Shown here in pieces: positions 40,920 through 48,815 of a stretch of DNA of 64,000 bases. The notes beneath the pieces were generated by a model. It was not told where the DNA came from and searched no databases. It was given only the letters and a program-made list of their open reading frames with translations. The DNA is from an uncultured bacterium. GTDB taxonomy: Bacteria > Elusimicrobiota > Elusimicrobia > Elusimicrobiales > Elusimicrobiaceae. Numbering within the stretch: position 1 is the first letter of the stretch; the number at the start of each line of letters is the position of its first letter. Location of the stretch: NCBI GenBank assembly GCA_949294095.1, contig CASFFZ010000009.1, positions 23,393 to 87,392 on the forward strand, given 5' to 3'. The translations under genes were made by a program, and so were the position numbers.

Positions 40920-42014
40920 TCAGGTGTAACTTTCCAAATAGGTGTGCAGCCCTTCGGCCCGCGCCTGCGACACGCCGGCTTCGTACAATTCTTCCGCTTC
41001 CTGCGTTTGCCCCAGCGCATAAAGCACTTGGGCCAGGGAAAGTTTGGTAAGAATCTGGCCGCGGGTTTCGTCGGAATTATCAAACAGTTCGCGCGCCTGC
41101 TGCAAATCCTGCAGGGCGGCTTCCATTTTGTTTTTACGTTTTAAAATATCGGCGCGCCCCCACTTTACAAACCCCAAGTCCACCGTGTCGTGAATGGAGG
41201 AATAGAGCTTATCCGCCACGTTGTAGTGGCGAAGGGCTTCGTCGTATTTTCCCTGCTGGCGCAGGCCGTTGGCCATGCCGCAGTTGGTGTAGGCTTTGCC
41301 GAAAAGGTCTTCGCTTTTGCGGAAGATTTTTTCCGCCAGTTTATAATTTTTTACGCAGTCGTCAATTTTTCCGCAAATGCGGCTGATGCCCGCCAGGCCG
41401 CAGTAGCCGTAGGCTAGGCTGATGTCGTCGCCCGCTTTTTTGGCCAAGGAAATAGCCTGCTTGAACTGGGCGATTCCTTCCTGAAAATGCCCCTGCAGGC
41501 GGAAAATGCCGCCTTTGGCCCAGTGAATAAAACTCATCCCCGCATAATCTTTCAGCTGCGTATAGGCGGAAAGCACGGCATCCAACAAATCCAGCGCTTC
41601 TTCCAGCCGTCCCCAGGCGCGAAGGGCCATGCCCATTTCCTGCATGGCGCGCACGACAAATTCGTCATACTCCAATTCCTGCGCCATTTGAAAAGCTTCC
41701 TGCGCCAGTTCATACGCCGCGGCCGAATGCCCCAGCGTGCGGTAGCAGGCCGCCATGGCCAGCAGCACGTCCATGCGGGTTTCGGCTTCATCGGCCAATT
41801 GCAGTGCTTTGGCATAGCTGGCCAGCGCCGGTTCAAAGGCGCCCAGCTGGCGTTGGGCCTCGCCGGTTAAAAACCAGCAGGACGCGTCCTTGGTGCGGAC
41901 GGAAAGCAATTTTTCCAACGCTTCGGACGGGCGGTTCTCCTCCAGCAATTCTTCCAGTGCGGTCAAATCTACTTTTGCCGTCTTTTTGGCAGGTTGTTTT
42001 TTGGTTACGGGCAT
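40920..42014 (-). CDS. TPR-repeat protein
   Basis: A 364-aa cytoplasmic protein built almost wholly of TPR helices (for example CWFLTGEAQRQLGAFEPALASYAKALQLA, AMQEMGMALRAWGRLEEALDLLDAVLSAY). The N-terminus is Lys-rich (MPVTKKQPAKKTAK). Such proteins are scaffolds. It follows a response regulator gene by 44 nt, so a signalling partnership is possible; no enzymatic domain is seen. Small hairpins at 40871-40886 follow its stop on the minus strand. Confidence 0.8.
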   Translation of the reverse strand: MPVTKKQPAKKTAKVDLTALEELLEENRPSEALEKLLSVRTKDASCWFLTGEAQRQLGAFEPALASYAKALQLADEAETRMDVLLAMAACYRTLGHSAAAYELAQEAFQMAQELEYDEFVVRAMQEMGMALRAWGRLEEALDLLDAVLSAYTQLKDYAGMSFIHWAKGGIFRLQGHFQEGIAQFKQAISLAKKAGDDISLAYGYCGLAGISRICGKIDDCVKNYKLAEKIFRKSEDLFGKAYTNCGMANGLRQQGKYDEALRHYNVADKLYSSIHDTVDLGFVKWGRADILKRKNKMEAALQDLQQARELFDNSDETRGQILTKLSLAQVLYALGQTQEAEELYEAGVSQARAEGLHTYLESYT

Positions 42015-42058
42015 GGTTTTCTCCCTCTGTAAATAAACCCCGAAAACAAGGGGCTTGG

Positions 42059-42424
42059 TTAAATTTTAAGAATTTTTTTAATTTCAGCCAAAGTAGAGGC
42101 TAAATCATACGGCTTGGGAATAAAATAATCCGCCCCGGCTTCGGTGGCGCGGTCGCGCGACTGCGGGTCGGACAGGGTGGACATAATCACCACCGGAATC
42201 CGCCACGTGCCGTCGTCCGTCTTAAGCAGTTTGCACACGTCAAACCCGCTCAATTTAGGCAGCATTAAATCCAGCAGCACCAAATCCGGCTTAAGCTGTT
42301 TGGCCATTTGCACGCCCATTACGCCGTTTTCGGCCCAGTGGGTTTCTATCCCTTCCACCTTCAGCGCCCCGATCAGCGCATTGGCCAACACTTTGGAATC
42401 TTCTATCAACACTACTTTTTTCAT
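42059..42424 (-). CDS. Single-domain response regulator (CheY-like)
   Basis: A 121-aa receiver domain with no output domain. Acidic pair E8-D9, phospho-acceptor D52 in LVLLDLMLPK, the Ser/Thr switch in VVIMSTLSDP, and the conserved Lys in FIPKPYD are all present. It presumably relays a phosphate to a protein target such as the adjacent TPR protein; no histidine kinase is in the window. The ATG at 42424 (GAAGAG upstream) is preferred over an extension to 42442. It starts 2 nt after the preceding gene's stop. Confidence 0.9.
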   Translation of the reverse strand: MKKVVLIEDSKVLANALIGALKVEGIETHWAENGVMGVQMAKQLKPDLVLLDLMLPKLSGFDVCKLLKTDDGTWRIPVVIMSTLSDPQSRDRATEAGADYFIPKPYDLASTLAEIKKILKI

Positions 42425-42426
42425 GG

Positions 42427-42942
42427 TTAAATCTCTTCGCAATGGTCTTTATAGAGCAAAATAGCTTCCGCATATTCGCGGGCGTTGCGCATCACGGCAT
42501 TTACTTCATCTTCTTCCAATTTGCGCACGATTTTGGCCGGCACGCCCATCACAAGCGACCCCGCCGGAATGTTCTTCCCGGCCGGCACCACAGCCCCCGC
42601 CCCGATGATGCAGTTGGGGCCTATTTCGCTTTCCATCACCACGGCGTTCATTCCGATCAGGCAGTTGTCGCCAATTTTGCTCCCGTGCACCACCGCGCCG
42701 TGCCCCACGCTTACCCCGCGCCCAATCAGACACGGTGCGCCGTAATTAACGTGAATACACGCGTTTTCCTGGATATTGGAATTATCCCCCACCGAAATCG
42801 GGGCGATGTCGCCGCGCAACACGGCGCACGGCCAGACGGAAACATTTTCCCCCAGCGTTACATCGCCGATCAAAACCGATGTCTTATGCAAATAACAGCT
42901 GGCCCGCACGTGGGGCACTTGCTCGTTAATACGTTCTCTCAT
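42427..42942 (-). CDS. Gamma-carbonic anhydrase-like hexapeptide protein
   Basis: A 171-aa left-handed beta-helix protein of the gamma-CA/YrdA/PaaY type. Hexapeptide repeats run through VTLGENVSVWPCAVLRGDIAPISVG, NIQENACIHV, and VGHGAVVHGSKIGDNCLIGMNAVV, including the zinc-ligand histidines of the GHGAVVHG motif. It probably binds a metal; real CO2 hydration is unproven in many such proteins. AAGGAG 7 nt before the ATG at 42942 fixes the start, inside the end of the upstream membrane-protein gene. Confidence 0.85.
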   Translation of the reverse strand: MRERINEQVPHVRASCYLHKTSVLIGDVTLGENVSVWPCAVLRGDIAPISVGDNSNIQENACIHVNYGAPCLIGRGVSVGHGAVVHGSKIGDNCLIGMNAVVMESEIGPNCIIGAGAVVPAGKNIPAGSLVMGVPAKIVRKLEEDEVNAVMRNAREYAEAILLYKDHCEEI

Positions 42943-43990
42943 GGGAAAACTCCTTGGGTAATTTTTTCTTGCGGGGAGACGAAGGCGAAGAAAGCTGCAG
43001 CCCCCAATAAATAAAAATGCTGACAATGCCCGGAATCACATAATACACCACGCGGTAAATAAGCGCCGCCATCAGGGCGGAATCCCAATCAATGCCCATT
43101 TGGGAGTAGACGGCCGTCATCGCCAGTTCCATGGCGCCCAGCCCGCCCGGCAAAATAGGAATTAGCGTGGTAACCATCCCCACCGCAAACCCGGCCACCA
43201 ACACGCCCGCCGTGATGTGTATGCCTACGGCGCGGAAGGCAAAATACAGCACCAAAATCGTAAACAGCCAGTCCGCACAGACGTAGATGATGGTCATCGT
43301 CAGTTTCTTTTTCTTTTTATGAATTAAATCAATTCCTTCATCCAGCTGATCCATAAACGCGTCGTACTTATTTTTGGCAATCAGCGCGCGGAACACGTGA
43401 TAGAGCACTTTGTTCATCATCCGGAAAATTTTGCGCAGCCAGCGCGAGCGCCATTCGTTGTTAAATAAAAAGGCCGTAATTACCGCGCAAACGGCGCACA
43501 TGACCACAATCAGCGAGAAATTTTTGAGGATTTGCATGGTGGTAGCGGAAGAATTAAACAACATCAGCACCGACCCCTGCAAAATAATTACCGCCAACAC
43601 AAAATACAACAACACCGTAATCACGATGCTGGCCGTTACGCACATGCCAAATGGCACGCGGCGGCGGTTCAACAGATGCGCCCGCAGGGCAAACCCGCTT
43701 ACCCCCAGCGAAGACACCACATAATTAACCGTGGTGGACACCAAGGCAATGCCGATGGCAGCCCCTTTGCTCACGCGCCGGCCCATAATGCGCAGCACTT
43801 CGTAGAGGCTAAGGCCCATGGAAATGTAAATCAAGACGGAAGAAAGGAGCGAAAGGAACAGGTAGCGCGTGCTGACGCCCTGCCAGATTTTGACGAAACT
43901 GTCGCGCGTCTGGTACACCATAAGCGCAAGAATGCCGACGGATAAAAAGGCGCCTAGGACATAGCACAAAATTTTAAGCGGTTTTTTCAC
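42926..43990 (-). CDS. Flippase-like integral membrane protein (LPG synthetase TM/UPF0104 family)
   Basis: A 354-aa polytopic protein with about eight hydrophobic helices, matching the membrane half shared by MprF and AglD-type proteins (YVVSSLGVSGFALRAHLL near the middle, VTTLIPILPGGLGAMELAMT towards the end). Members move lipids or polyprenyl-linked sugars across the inner membrane. The frame is open to 44077, but GGAG lies 7 nt before a GTG at 43990, so GTG is the likely start. It is divergent from uvrA. Confidence 0.8.
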   Translation of the reverse strand: MKKPLKILCYVLGAFLSVGILALMVYQTRDSFVKIWQGVSTRYLFLSLLSSVLIYISMGLSLYEVLRIMGRRVSKGAAIGIALVSTTVNYVVSSLGVSGFALRAHLLNRRRVPFGMCVTASIVITVLLYFVLAVIILQGSVLMLFNSSATTMQILKNFSLIVVMCAVCAVITAFLFNNEWRSRWLRKIFRMMNKVLYHVFRALIAKNKYDAFMDQLDEGIDLIHKKKKKLTMTIIYVCADWLFTILVLYFAFRAVGIHITAGVLVAGFAVGMVTTLIPILPGGLGAMELAMTAVYSQMGIDWDSALMAALIYRVVYYVIPGIVSIFIYWGLQLSSPSSPRKKKLPKEFSHERTY

Positions 43991-44020
43991 GCGTTCGCTC
44001 CGGGATAAAGAGATGTATAA

Positions 44021-44030
44021 ATTATATAAT
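44021..44030. promoter_or_regulatory. Palindromic -10 shared by divergent promoters
   Basis: ATTATATAAT contains TATAAT on both strands. It could serve uvrA (72-nt leader) and the flippase-like gene (about 24-nt leader). No clear -35 boxes are seen. Confidence 0.4.
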
Positions 44031-44108
44031 TTATTTAGGGAAAAAACACCCGTTTCGCGGTTTTTGCACCGCCTCATTTTGGTTTACTTTCAAGAAGGAT
44101 TTTTACGT

Positions 44109-47063
44109 ATGAAAAGCATTAAAGTCATTGGCGCAAAAGGCCACAATTTAAAAAACGTTACGGTAGAGCTGCCCAAGGATAAAATGGTGGTAGTTACAGG
44201 CTTGTCCGGCTCGGGCAAGAGCTCCCTGGCGTTTGACACCATTTACGCCGAAGGCCAACGCCGCTACGTAGAAAGCATGTCCGCCTATGCCCGGCAGTTT
44301 TTGGAACTGATGGAAAAGCCCGACGTGGAACATATTGAAGGCCTTTCTCCGGCCATTTCCATTGAACAGCGCAACCCTTCCAAAAACCCGCGTTCCACCG
44401 TGGCCACGGTAACCGAAATTTACGACTATTTGCGCTTGCTGTTTGCCCGCGTGGGGCACCGCTTTTGCCCGCAGTGCGGGCGGGAAGTACAGTCCTGGAG
44501 CGTGCAGGGCATCGCGCAGGATATTTTAAAGAAATTTAACGAGAAGACGGTCTATATTCTGTCCCCCGTCGTGCGCGGACGCGCCGGCACGTACGAAGAA
44601 TTATTTGCCAAATTTAAAAAAGAAGGCTACGTCAAAGCGCGCGTAAACGGAACGGTGGTTTCGCTGGAGCATACCCCCTCTTTGGAACGCTACAAAAAAC
44701 ACACCATTGAACTGGTGGCGGACGAAATTTTTGTGGAAGAATTTGACCGCGAACGCCTGGTGGAAAGTTTGGAAGCCGCTTTAAAATACGCCAAAGGGCT
44801 GGTGCACGTGCTGGAAACGGAAGGCGACAAACCGCGCGAATTTACCTACAGCGAAGAAAACGCCTGCGCCCATTGCGGGATTGGGTTTTCGGAGCTGGAG
44901 CCGAGGCTGTTTTCGTTCAACTCGCCCTACGGCGCCTGCCCGGACTGCAACGGCCTGGGCCTTAAAATAGAAGTAGCCGAAGACTTGGTCGTCCCCGACC
45001 CGACGCTCTCCATCAACGAGGGCGCCATCGCCGCGTGGGATAACCCCGTTACCACCCGCACCCACCGCTGGAAAAACTCCTGGAGCGGGTACTATTACGA
45101 CATTTTAAAACAAGTCTGCCGCCAAAACCGCATTAATATGAACACGCCCTGGAACAAGCTTTCCAAAGCCCAGCGCGATTTGCTGCTGTACGGCACGGGC
45201 GGGGCGAGCTATACGTCGCTTATCTCCGGCGGCGAGCAGGATTTTGAAGGCGTCATTACCAACTTAAAACGCCGCTATCAGGAAAGCGAAAGCGATTTTG
45301 TGAAAGAAGAAGTCTACACCCGCTTTATGCGCGAAGTTACCTGCCCCACCTGCCACGGAAAACGCCTCAAGCCCGAAGCCTTGGCCGTGCGCGTAGACGG
45401 CAAAAACATTCATGAAATCGTGGCCATGCAAGTTTCCGCCGCCAAAGCGTTTTTTGACCAAATCCACCTTTCCGACAAGGAAAAAATCATCGCCAAAGAC
45501 GTTTTAAAAGAAATCCGCGCGCGGCTGGAATTTTTAAACAGCGTGGGCCTTTCGTACCTGACGCTGGAACGCAAAAGCCAAACGCTCTCCGGCGGCGAAG
45601 CCCAGCGCATCCACCTGGCCACGCAAATCGGCTCGGGCCTGACGGGCGTGCTGTACGTGCTGGACGAGCCCACCATCGGGCTGCACTCGCGCGACAACGA
45701 CCGCCTGATTGAAACGCTTAAAAACCTGCGCGACTTGGACAATACGCTTATTATCGTAGAACACGACAAAGACACCATTTTGGCCTCCGATTACGTGGTG
45801 GAGCTCGGCCCCGCCGCGGGCGAAAACGGCGGCCAAATTGTGGCGGCGGAACCGACGGCCGATTTCCTGCGGGACGAAAAATCCCTCACGGCCTCGTACT
45901 TAAACGGACGGCGGATGGTTCTGCCGCGCGAAGAACTGCGCAAAGGAAACGGCAAATTTTTGGAAATTGTGGGCGCCAAACAATTTAACTTAAAAAACAT
46001 TGACGTGAAATTTCCGTTAGGCAAATTCATCTGCGTAACGGGCGTATCGGGCTCGGGCAAGAGTACGCTTATTCACCAAATTTTGTACAAAGCCCTCGCC
46101 CAAAAATTCTACGGCGCCAAAGACACCCCCGGCAAACACAAAGAAATCAAAGGGCTTGAAAATATAGACAAGGTCATCATCGTAGACCAAAGCCCCATCG
46201 GCAAAACGCCGCGTTCCAACCCGGCCACCTACACGGGCGTTTTCTCGCACATCCGCGATTTGTTTGCCGAAATGCCCGAAGCCAAACGCCGCGGATACAA
46301 GCCGGGCAGATTCTCCTTTAACGTAAAAGGAGGCCGGTGTGAAAAATGCCAGGGCGACGGCATCTTGAAAATTCAAATGCAGTTCCTGCCCGACATTTAC
46401 GTAAAATGCGAAGAATGCGACGGCAAACGCTTTAACGAAGATACCCTTCAAGTAAAATTCAAAGGCAAAAACATTGCCGAAGTGTTGGATATGAGCGTTT
46501 CGCAGGCGTTGGAATTTTTTGACAGCATCCCCAAAATCAAACGCTACTTAAAAACGCTAAACGACGTGGGCCTGGGCTACATCAAGCTCGGGCAGGCGGC
46601 CACCACTTTATCGGGCGGCGAAGCCCAGCGCGTAAAACTGGCGGATGAACTTTCCCGCAAGGGGACGGGCAAAACGCTCTATATTTTGGACGAACCCACC
46701 ACCGGGCTTCACTTTGCAGACATTGATAAACTCTTGCATGTGCTGCACGGCCTGGCCGACAAAGGCAACACCGTGCTGATTATTGAGCACAACCTGGACG
46801 TAATTAAAACGGCGGACTGGATTATAGACCTCGGCCCCGAAGGCGGCGACAAAGGCGGCCAGATCGTCGTGGCCGGCACGCCGCGCCAAGTGGCCGCATG
46901 CCCCAAATCCTACACGGGCAAATACTTAAAGCCGGAACTGGACGCCGTGGACAAATTTCTGGCCCAACACCCGGAGCAAAAATTGCACGCGCCAAAAAAT
47001 GCGGCCGCCAAAAAAGCGGCCGCCCCGGTCAAAAAATCCAAAAAGAAAATAAGCTCCCGCTAA
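44109..47063 (+). CDS. uvrA: Excinuclease ABC subunit A
   Basis: The DNA damage-sensing ATPase of nucleotide excision repair. The 984-aa protein carries two ABC modules. The first Walker A is GLSGSGKSSLAFDTIYAEGQ and the second GVSGSGKSTLIHQ; signatures LSGGEAQRIHLA and LSGGEAQRVKLA follow. Zinc modules are at CPQCGR, CAHCG...CPDC and GGRCEKCQGDG...CEECDGKRF. The frame opens earlier, but AAGGA lies 9 nt before the ATG at 44109. The Lys/Ala-rich tail (VKKSKKKISSR) is unusual, because its last 27 bases before the stop region are repeated 630 bp downstream beyond a pilin gene. Confidence 0.96.
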   Translation: MKSIKVIGAKGHNLKNVTVELPKDKMVVVTGLSGSGKSSLAFDTIYAEGQRRYVESMSAYARQFLELMEKPDVEHIEGLSPAISIEQRNPSKNPRSTVATVTEIYDYLRLLFARVGHRFCPQCGREVQSWSVQGIAQDILKKFNEKTVYILSPVVRGRAGTYEELFAKFKKEGYVKARVNGTVVSLEHTPSLERYKKHTIELVADEIFVEEFDRERLVESLEAALKYAKGLVHVLETEGDKPREFTYSEENACAHCGIGFSELEPRLFSFNSPYGACPDCNGLGLKIEVAEDLVVPDPTLSINEGAIAAWDNPVTTRTHRWKNSWSGYYYDILKQVCRQNRINMNTPWNKLSKAQRDLLLYGTGGASYTSLISGGEQDFEGVITNLKRRYQESESDFVKEEVYTRFMREVTCPTCHGKRLKPEALAVRVDGKNIHEIVAMQVSAAKAFFDQIHLSDKEKIIAKDVLKEIRARLEFLNSVGLSYLTLERKSQTLSGGEAQRIHLATQIGSGLTGVLYVLDEPTIGLHSRDNDRLIETLKNLRDLDNTLIIVEHDKDTILASDYVVELGPAAGENGGQIVAAEPTADFLRDEKSLTASYLNGRRMVLPREELRKGNGKFLEIVGAKQFNLKNIDVKFPLGKFICVTGVSGSGKSTLIHQILYKALAQKFYGAKDTPGKHKEIKGLENIDKVIIVDQSPIGKTPRSNPATYTGVFSHIRDLFAEMPEAKRRGYKPGRFSFNVKGGRCEKCQGDGILKIQMQFLPDIYVKCEECDGKRFNEDTLQVKFKGKNIAEVLDMSVSQALEFFDSIPKIKRYLKTLNDVGLGYIKLGQAATTLSGGEAQRVKLADELSRKGTGKTLYILDEPTTGLHFADIDKLLHVLHGLADKGNTVLIIEHNLDVIKTADWIIDLGPEGGDKGGQIVVAGTPRQVAACPKSYTGKYLKPELDAVDKFLAQHPEQKLHAPKNAAAKKAAAPVKKSKKKISSR
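47022..47048 (+). repeat. uvrA 3'-end direct repeat, copy 1
   Basis: The segment encoding APVKKSKKK at the end of uvrA matches 47652-47678 at about 25 of 27 positions, in the same orientation. The pilin gene at 47080-47601 lies between the two copies. Confidence 0.7.
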
Positions 47064-47078
47064 AGACGGGAGCTTTTA
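47051..47078. terminator. Terminator at the uvrA end with the stop codon in its loop
   Basis: AAGCTCCCG (47051-47059) pairs with CGGGAGCTT (47067-47075), followed by T. The uvrA TAA (47061-47063) lies in the loop. It also faces the convergent pilin gene, so it may work both ways. Confidence 0.85.
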
Positions 47079-47079
47079 A

Positions 47080-47601
47080 TTAAGGAAGCACATTTCCAGA
47101 AGAAGTAGATTTAGTAAATCCCGCCTTGTAGCAAAACTTATCATCGGAATCGGGATAACAATATATCAACGGATCTAAATGAGGATCGTCCATAATCAGA
47201 TGCCCTAAAGCAACAGCACGAGGGTTTGCATCATTTTCAGTATTATACCGATAGGCAACCAAATCACCCTGTCCCTCCGCACAATAGTACCAGTATTTTG
47301 TTTTATAGCACATATCCGAAACTTGAACACCCGGCGGTTGAACGTCAAATAATTCAAACTGGTTCGGCCCTTTGCCACATTCTGCCAACGGAAGACTCAA
47401 TAAACAAAGCAAAAACTGTTGTCTTAAATTGGAAAGAGTGGATATGGCTTCCGTAGCTCTGGATTTTTCTACGGCTCTTTCATACTGAGGCAATGCCACA
47501 GCGGCCAGTATGCCAATAATCAAAACGACCACTAACAGTTCTATTAGTGTAAATCCGGTATTTTCTCCTGCCGGAAAGGATTTTTGATGATTTTTGTTCA
47601 T
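47080..47601 (-). CDS. Stand-alone type IV prepilin with conserved promoter cassette (copy B)
   Basis: A 173-aa prepilin: leader MNKNHQKSFPAGENTG, mature FTLIELLVVVLIIGILAAVALPQYERAVEKSRATEA, Glu at +5. Cys residues lie in KTKYWYYCAEGQ and near the C-terminus. Leader, first codons and upstream region match the pilin at 28214-28783, but the globular domains differ, as expected of variable fibre subunits. There is no Shine-Dalgarno; the -10 ends 6 nt before the ATG. It is inserted between uvrA and a second copy of the uvrA 3' end. Confidence 0.85.
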   Translation of the reverse strand: MNKNHQKSFPAGENTGFTLIELLVVVLIIGILAAVALPQYERAVEKSRATEAISTLSNLRQQFLLCLLSLPLAECGKGPNQFELFDVQPPGVQVSDMCYKTKYWYYCAEGQGDLVAYRYNTENDANPRAVALGHLIMDDPHLDPLIYCYPDSDDKFCYKAGFTKSTSSGNVLP

Positions 47602-47607
47602 AGGCAA

Positions 47608-47636
47608 AATTTATCAAAAAAAAAAAAACAAGTCAA
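47608..47636 (-). promoter_or_regulatory. Pilin B promoter with a 13-T spacer tract
   Basis: Minus strand TTGACT (47631-47636) lies 17 bp from TAAATT (47608-47613); 13 of those bases are one T run (47616-47628). The optimal 17-bp spacing contrasts with 15 bp at the sister pilin. Confidence 0.6.
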
Positions 47637-47651
47637 GGCAAGTATCCGTCC

Positions 47652-47678
47652 GCTCCGGCCAAAAAATCCAAAAAGAAA
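47652..47678 (+). repeat. uvrA 3'-end direct repeat, copy 2 (remnant)
   Basis: In the uvrA frame this reads APAKKSKKK followed by TAA, then the hairpin at 47683-47709. It looks like the original end of uvrA left behind a pilin insertion, though a local duplication is also possible. Confidence 0.65.
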
Positions 47679-47682
47679 TAAA

Positions 47683-47709
47683 AAAGCCCCGGCAAAACGC
47701 CGGGGCTTT
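47683..47709. terminator. Bidirectional terminator
   Basis: A perfect 11-bp stem AAAGCCCCGGC/GCCGGGGCTTT has A and T runs on the two sides. It now serves the minus-strand pilin at 47732 and may once have ended uvrA. Confidence 0.85.
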
Positions 47710-47731
47710 CTATATTAGCAAAAAAATAATT

Positions 47732-48196
47732 TTACTTTAATACACAACTTGCATCTTGTCTAATAATGTTTTCACTGATAGTAAAAGTAGAATCCTCACA
47801 ACCCGCAGCAGAAAAATAATTTTTGCATTTGCCTGCACAATACCAATTCACCGTTCCTCCATCAAAATAGGAAAGCAACGAAATATCGTCCTTAACCGAT
47901 TTTAAAACGAAAAACGACTTAGCCGTATTCGAACCGGCATACGAACCTAGCTGAAAATATTTCATCGGATAGGAATCTATGATGTCTGAATAAACACTTG
48001 TATCCACATAATTATTAGCCAAGTAAGACATCGTCTGCTCTTTCTCCAAGGTAGATAAAAACGTCATTGCCTCGGTCGTTTTGGCTCTATTTACCGATTT
48101 TTCATATTGCGGCACAGCCACCGCCGCCAAAATACCAATAATCAACACTACAACCAGCAATTCAATTAACGTAAAACCCGTATGTGTTTTATGCAT
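47732..48196 (-). CDS. Stand-alone type IV prepilin, PilE-like
   Basis: A 154-aa prepilin: leader MHKTHTG, mature FTLIELLVVVLIIGILAAVAVPQYEKSVNRAKTTEA, Glu at +5. The globular part has YCAGKCKNYFSAAGC, giving likely disulfides. Unlike the two cassette pilins it has a normal ribosome site (AAGGAG 8 nt before ATG) and no long T tract upstream. It is monocistronic with its own terminator. Confidence 0.85.
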   Translation of the reverse strand: MHKTHTGFTLIELLVVVLIIGILAAVAVPQYEKSVNRAKTTEAMTFLSTLEKEQTMSYLANNYVDTSVYSDIIDSYPMKYFQLGSYAGSNTAKSFFVLKSVKDDISLLSYFDGGTVNWYCAGKCKNYFSAAGCEDSTFTISENIIRQDASCVLK

Positions 48197-48238
48197 GGGG
48201 CAAACTCCTTTCCGTGTTACGAATCATTTATAAAATTC

Positions 48239-48244
48239 TATAAT
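48239..48244 (+). promoter_or_regulatory. -10 box of ybaK
   Basis: A perfect TATAAT lies 22 nt before the ATG at 48267, with AAAGGA between. The -35 is weak (TTACGA at 16 bp). Confidence 0.4.
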
Positions 48245-48266
48245 ATTCATAAAGGATTTTCCAGCC

Positions 48267-48746
48267 ATGAAAAACAAAATTCACAAAACCAACGCCGCCC
48301 GCCGATTAGACGAACTGGGAATTCCCTACGAACTTATCCCGTACGAAGTGGATGAAGAAAACCTAAGCGCGGTGCACGTGGCCCAAACGCTGGGGCAAAA
48401 TATAGACCAAGTCTATAAAACCCTTGTCCTGCGCGGCGATAAAACGGGTTTTTTTGTATGCGTCATTCCCGGCGGGGCGGAGCTGGATATGAAAGCCGCC
48501 GCCCGCGCCAGCGGAAATAAATCCTGCGAAATGCTGCACGTAAAGGAACTCGTGCCCGTAACGGGTTATATGCGCGGCGGCTGCAGCCCGCTGGGGATGA
48601 AAAAACACTTCCCCACCTACCTTCACGAGGATTGCATTTTGTGGGACTTCATCTACGTCAGCGCCGGCCTGCGCGGCCTGCAAATTAAACTCAACCCCAA
48701 CGACTTGCTCCGCGCCGCACAAGCTTCCGCGGTTCAATTGTGCTAA
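48267..48746 (+). CDS. ybaK: Cys-tRNA(Pro)/Cys-tRNA(Cys) deacylase, YbaK/EbsC family
   Basis: A cytoplasmic trans-editing enzyme that hydrolyses misacylated Cys-tRNA(Pro). The 159-aa length is standard. Characteristic segments: YEVDEENLSAVHVAQTLG, QVYKTLVLRGDKTGFFVCVIPGGAELDMKAAARASG, and YMRGGCSPLGMKKHFPTYLHE, containing the conserved lysine and the GG-CSPLGMKK loop. AAAGGA precedes the ATG. It is a single gene between pilins and the RDD protein. Confidence 0.92.
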   Translation: MKNKIHKTNAARRLDELGIPYELIPYEVDEENLSAVHVAQTLGQNIDQVYKTLVLRGDKTGFFVCVIPGGAELDMKAAARASGNKSCEMLHVKELVPVTGYMRGGCSPLGMKKHFPTYLHEDCILWDFIYVSAGLRGLQIKLNPNDLLRAAQASAVQLC

Positions 48747-48781
48747 GGCCCACAAGCCCTTGCGCAAAACGCCCAAACATG

Positions 48782-48787
48782 TATACT
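48782..48787 (+). promoter_or_regulatory. -10 box of the RDD-pilin-like gene
   Basis: TATACT lies about 29 nt before the ATG, with GGGAGG just upstream of the start codon. A weak TTGCGC sits 16 bp upstream. The same TATACT followed by a purine-rich AGAGTAG also precedes the gene at 52298. Confidence 0.35.
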
Positions 48788-48815
48788 ATAAGAGTAGCTA
48801 CACGGGAGGTGCGCT

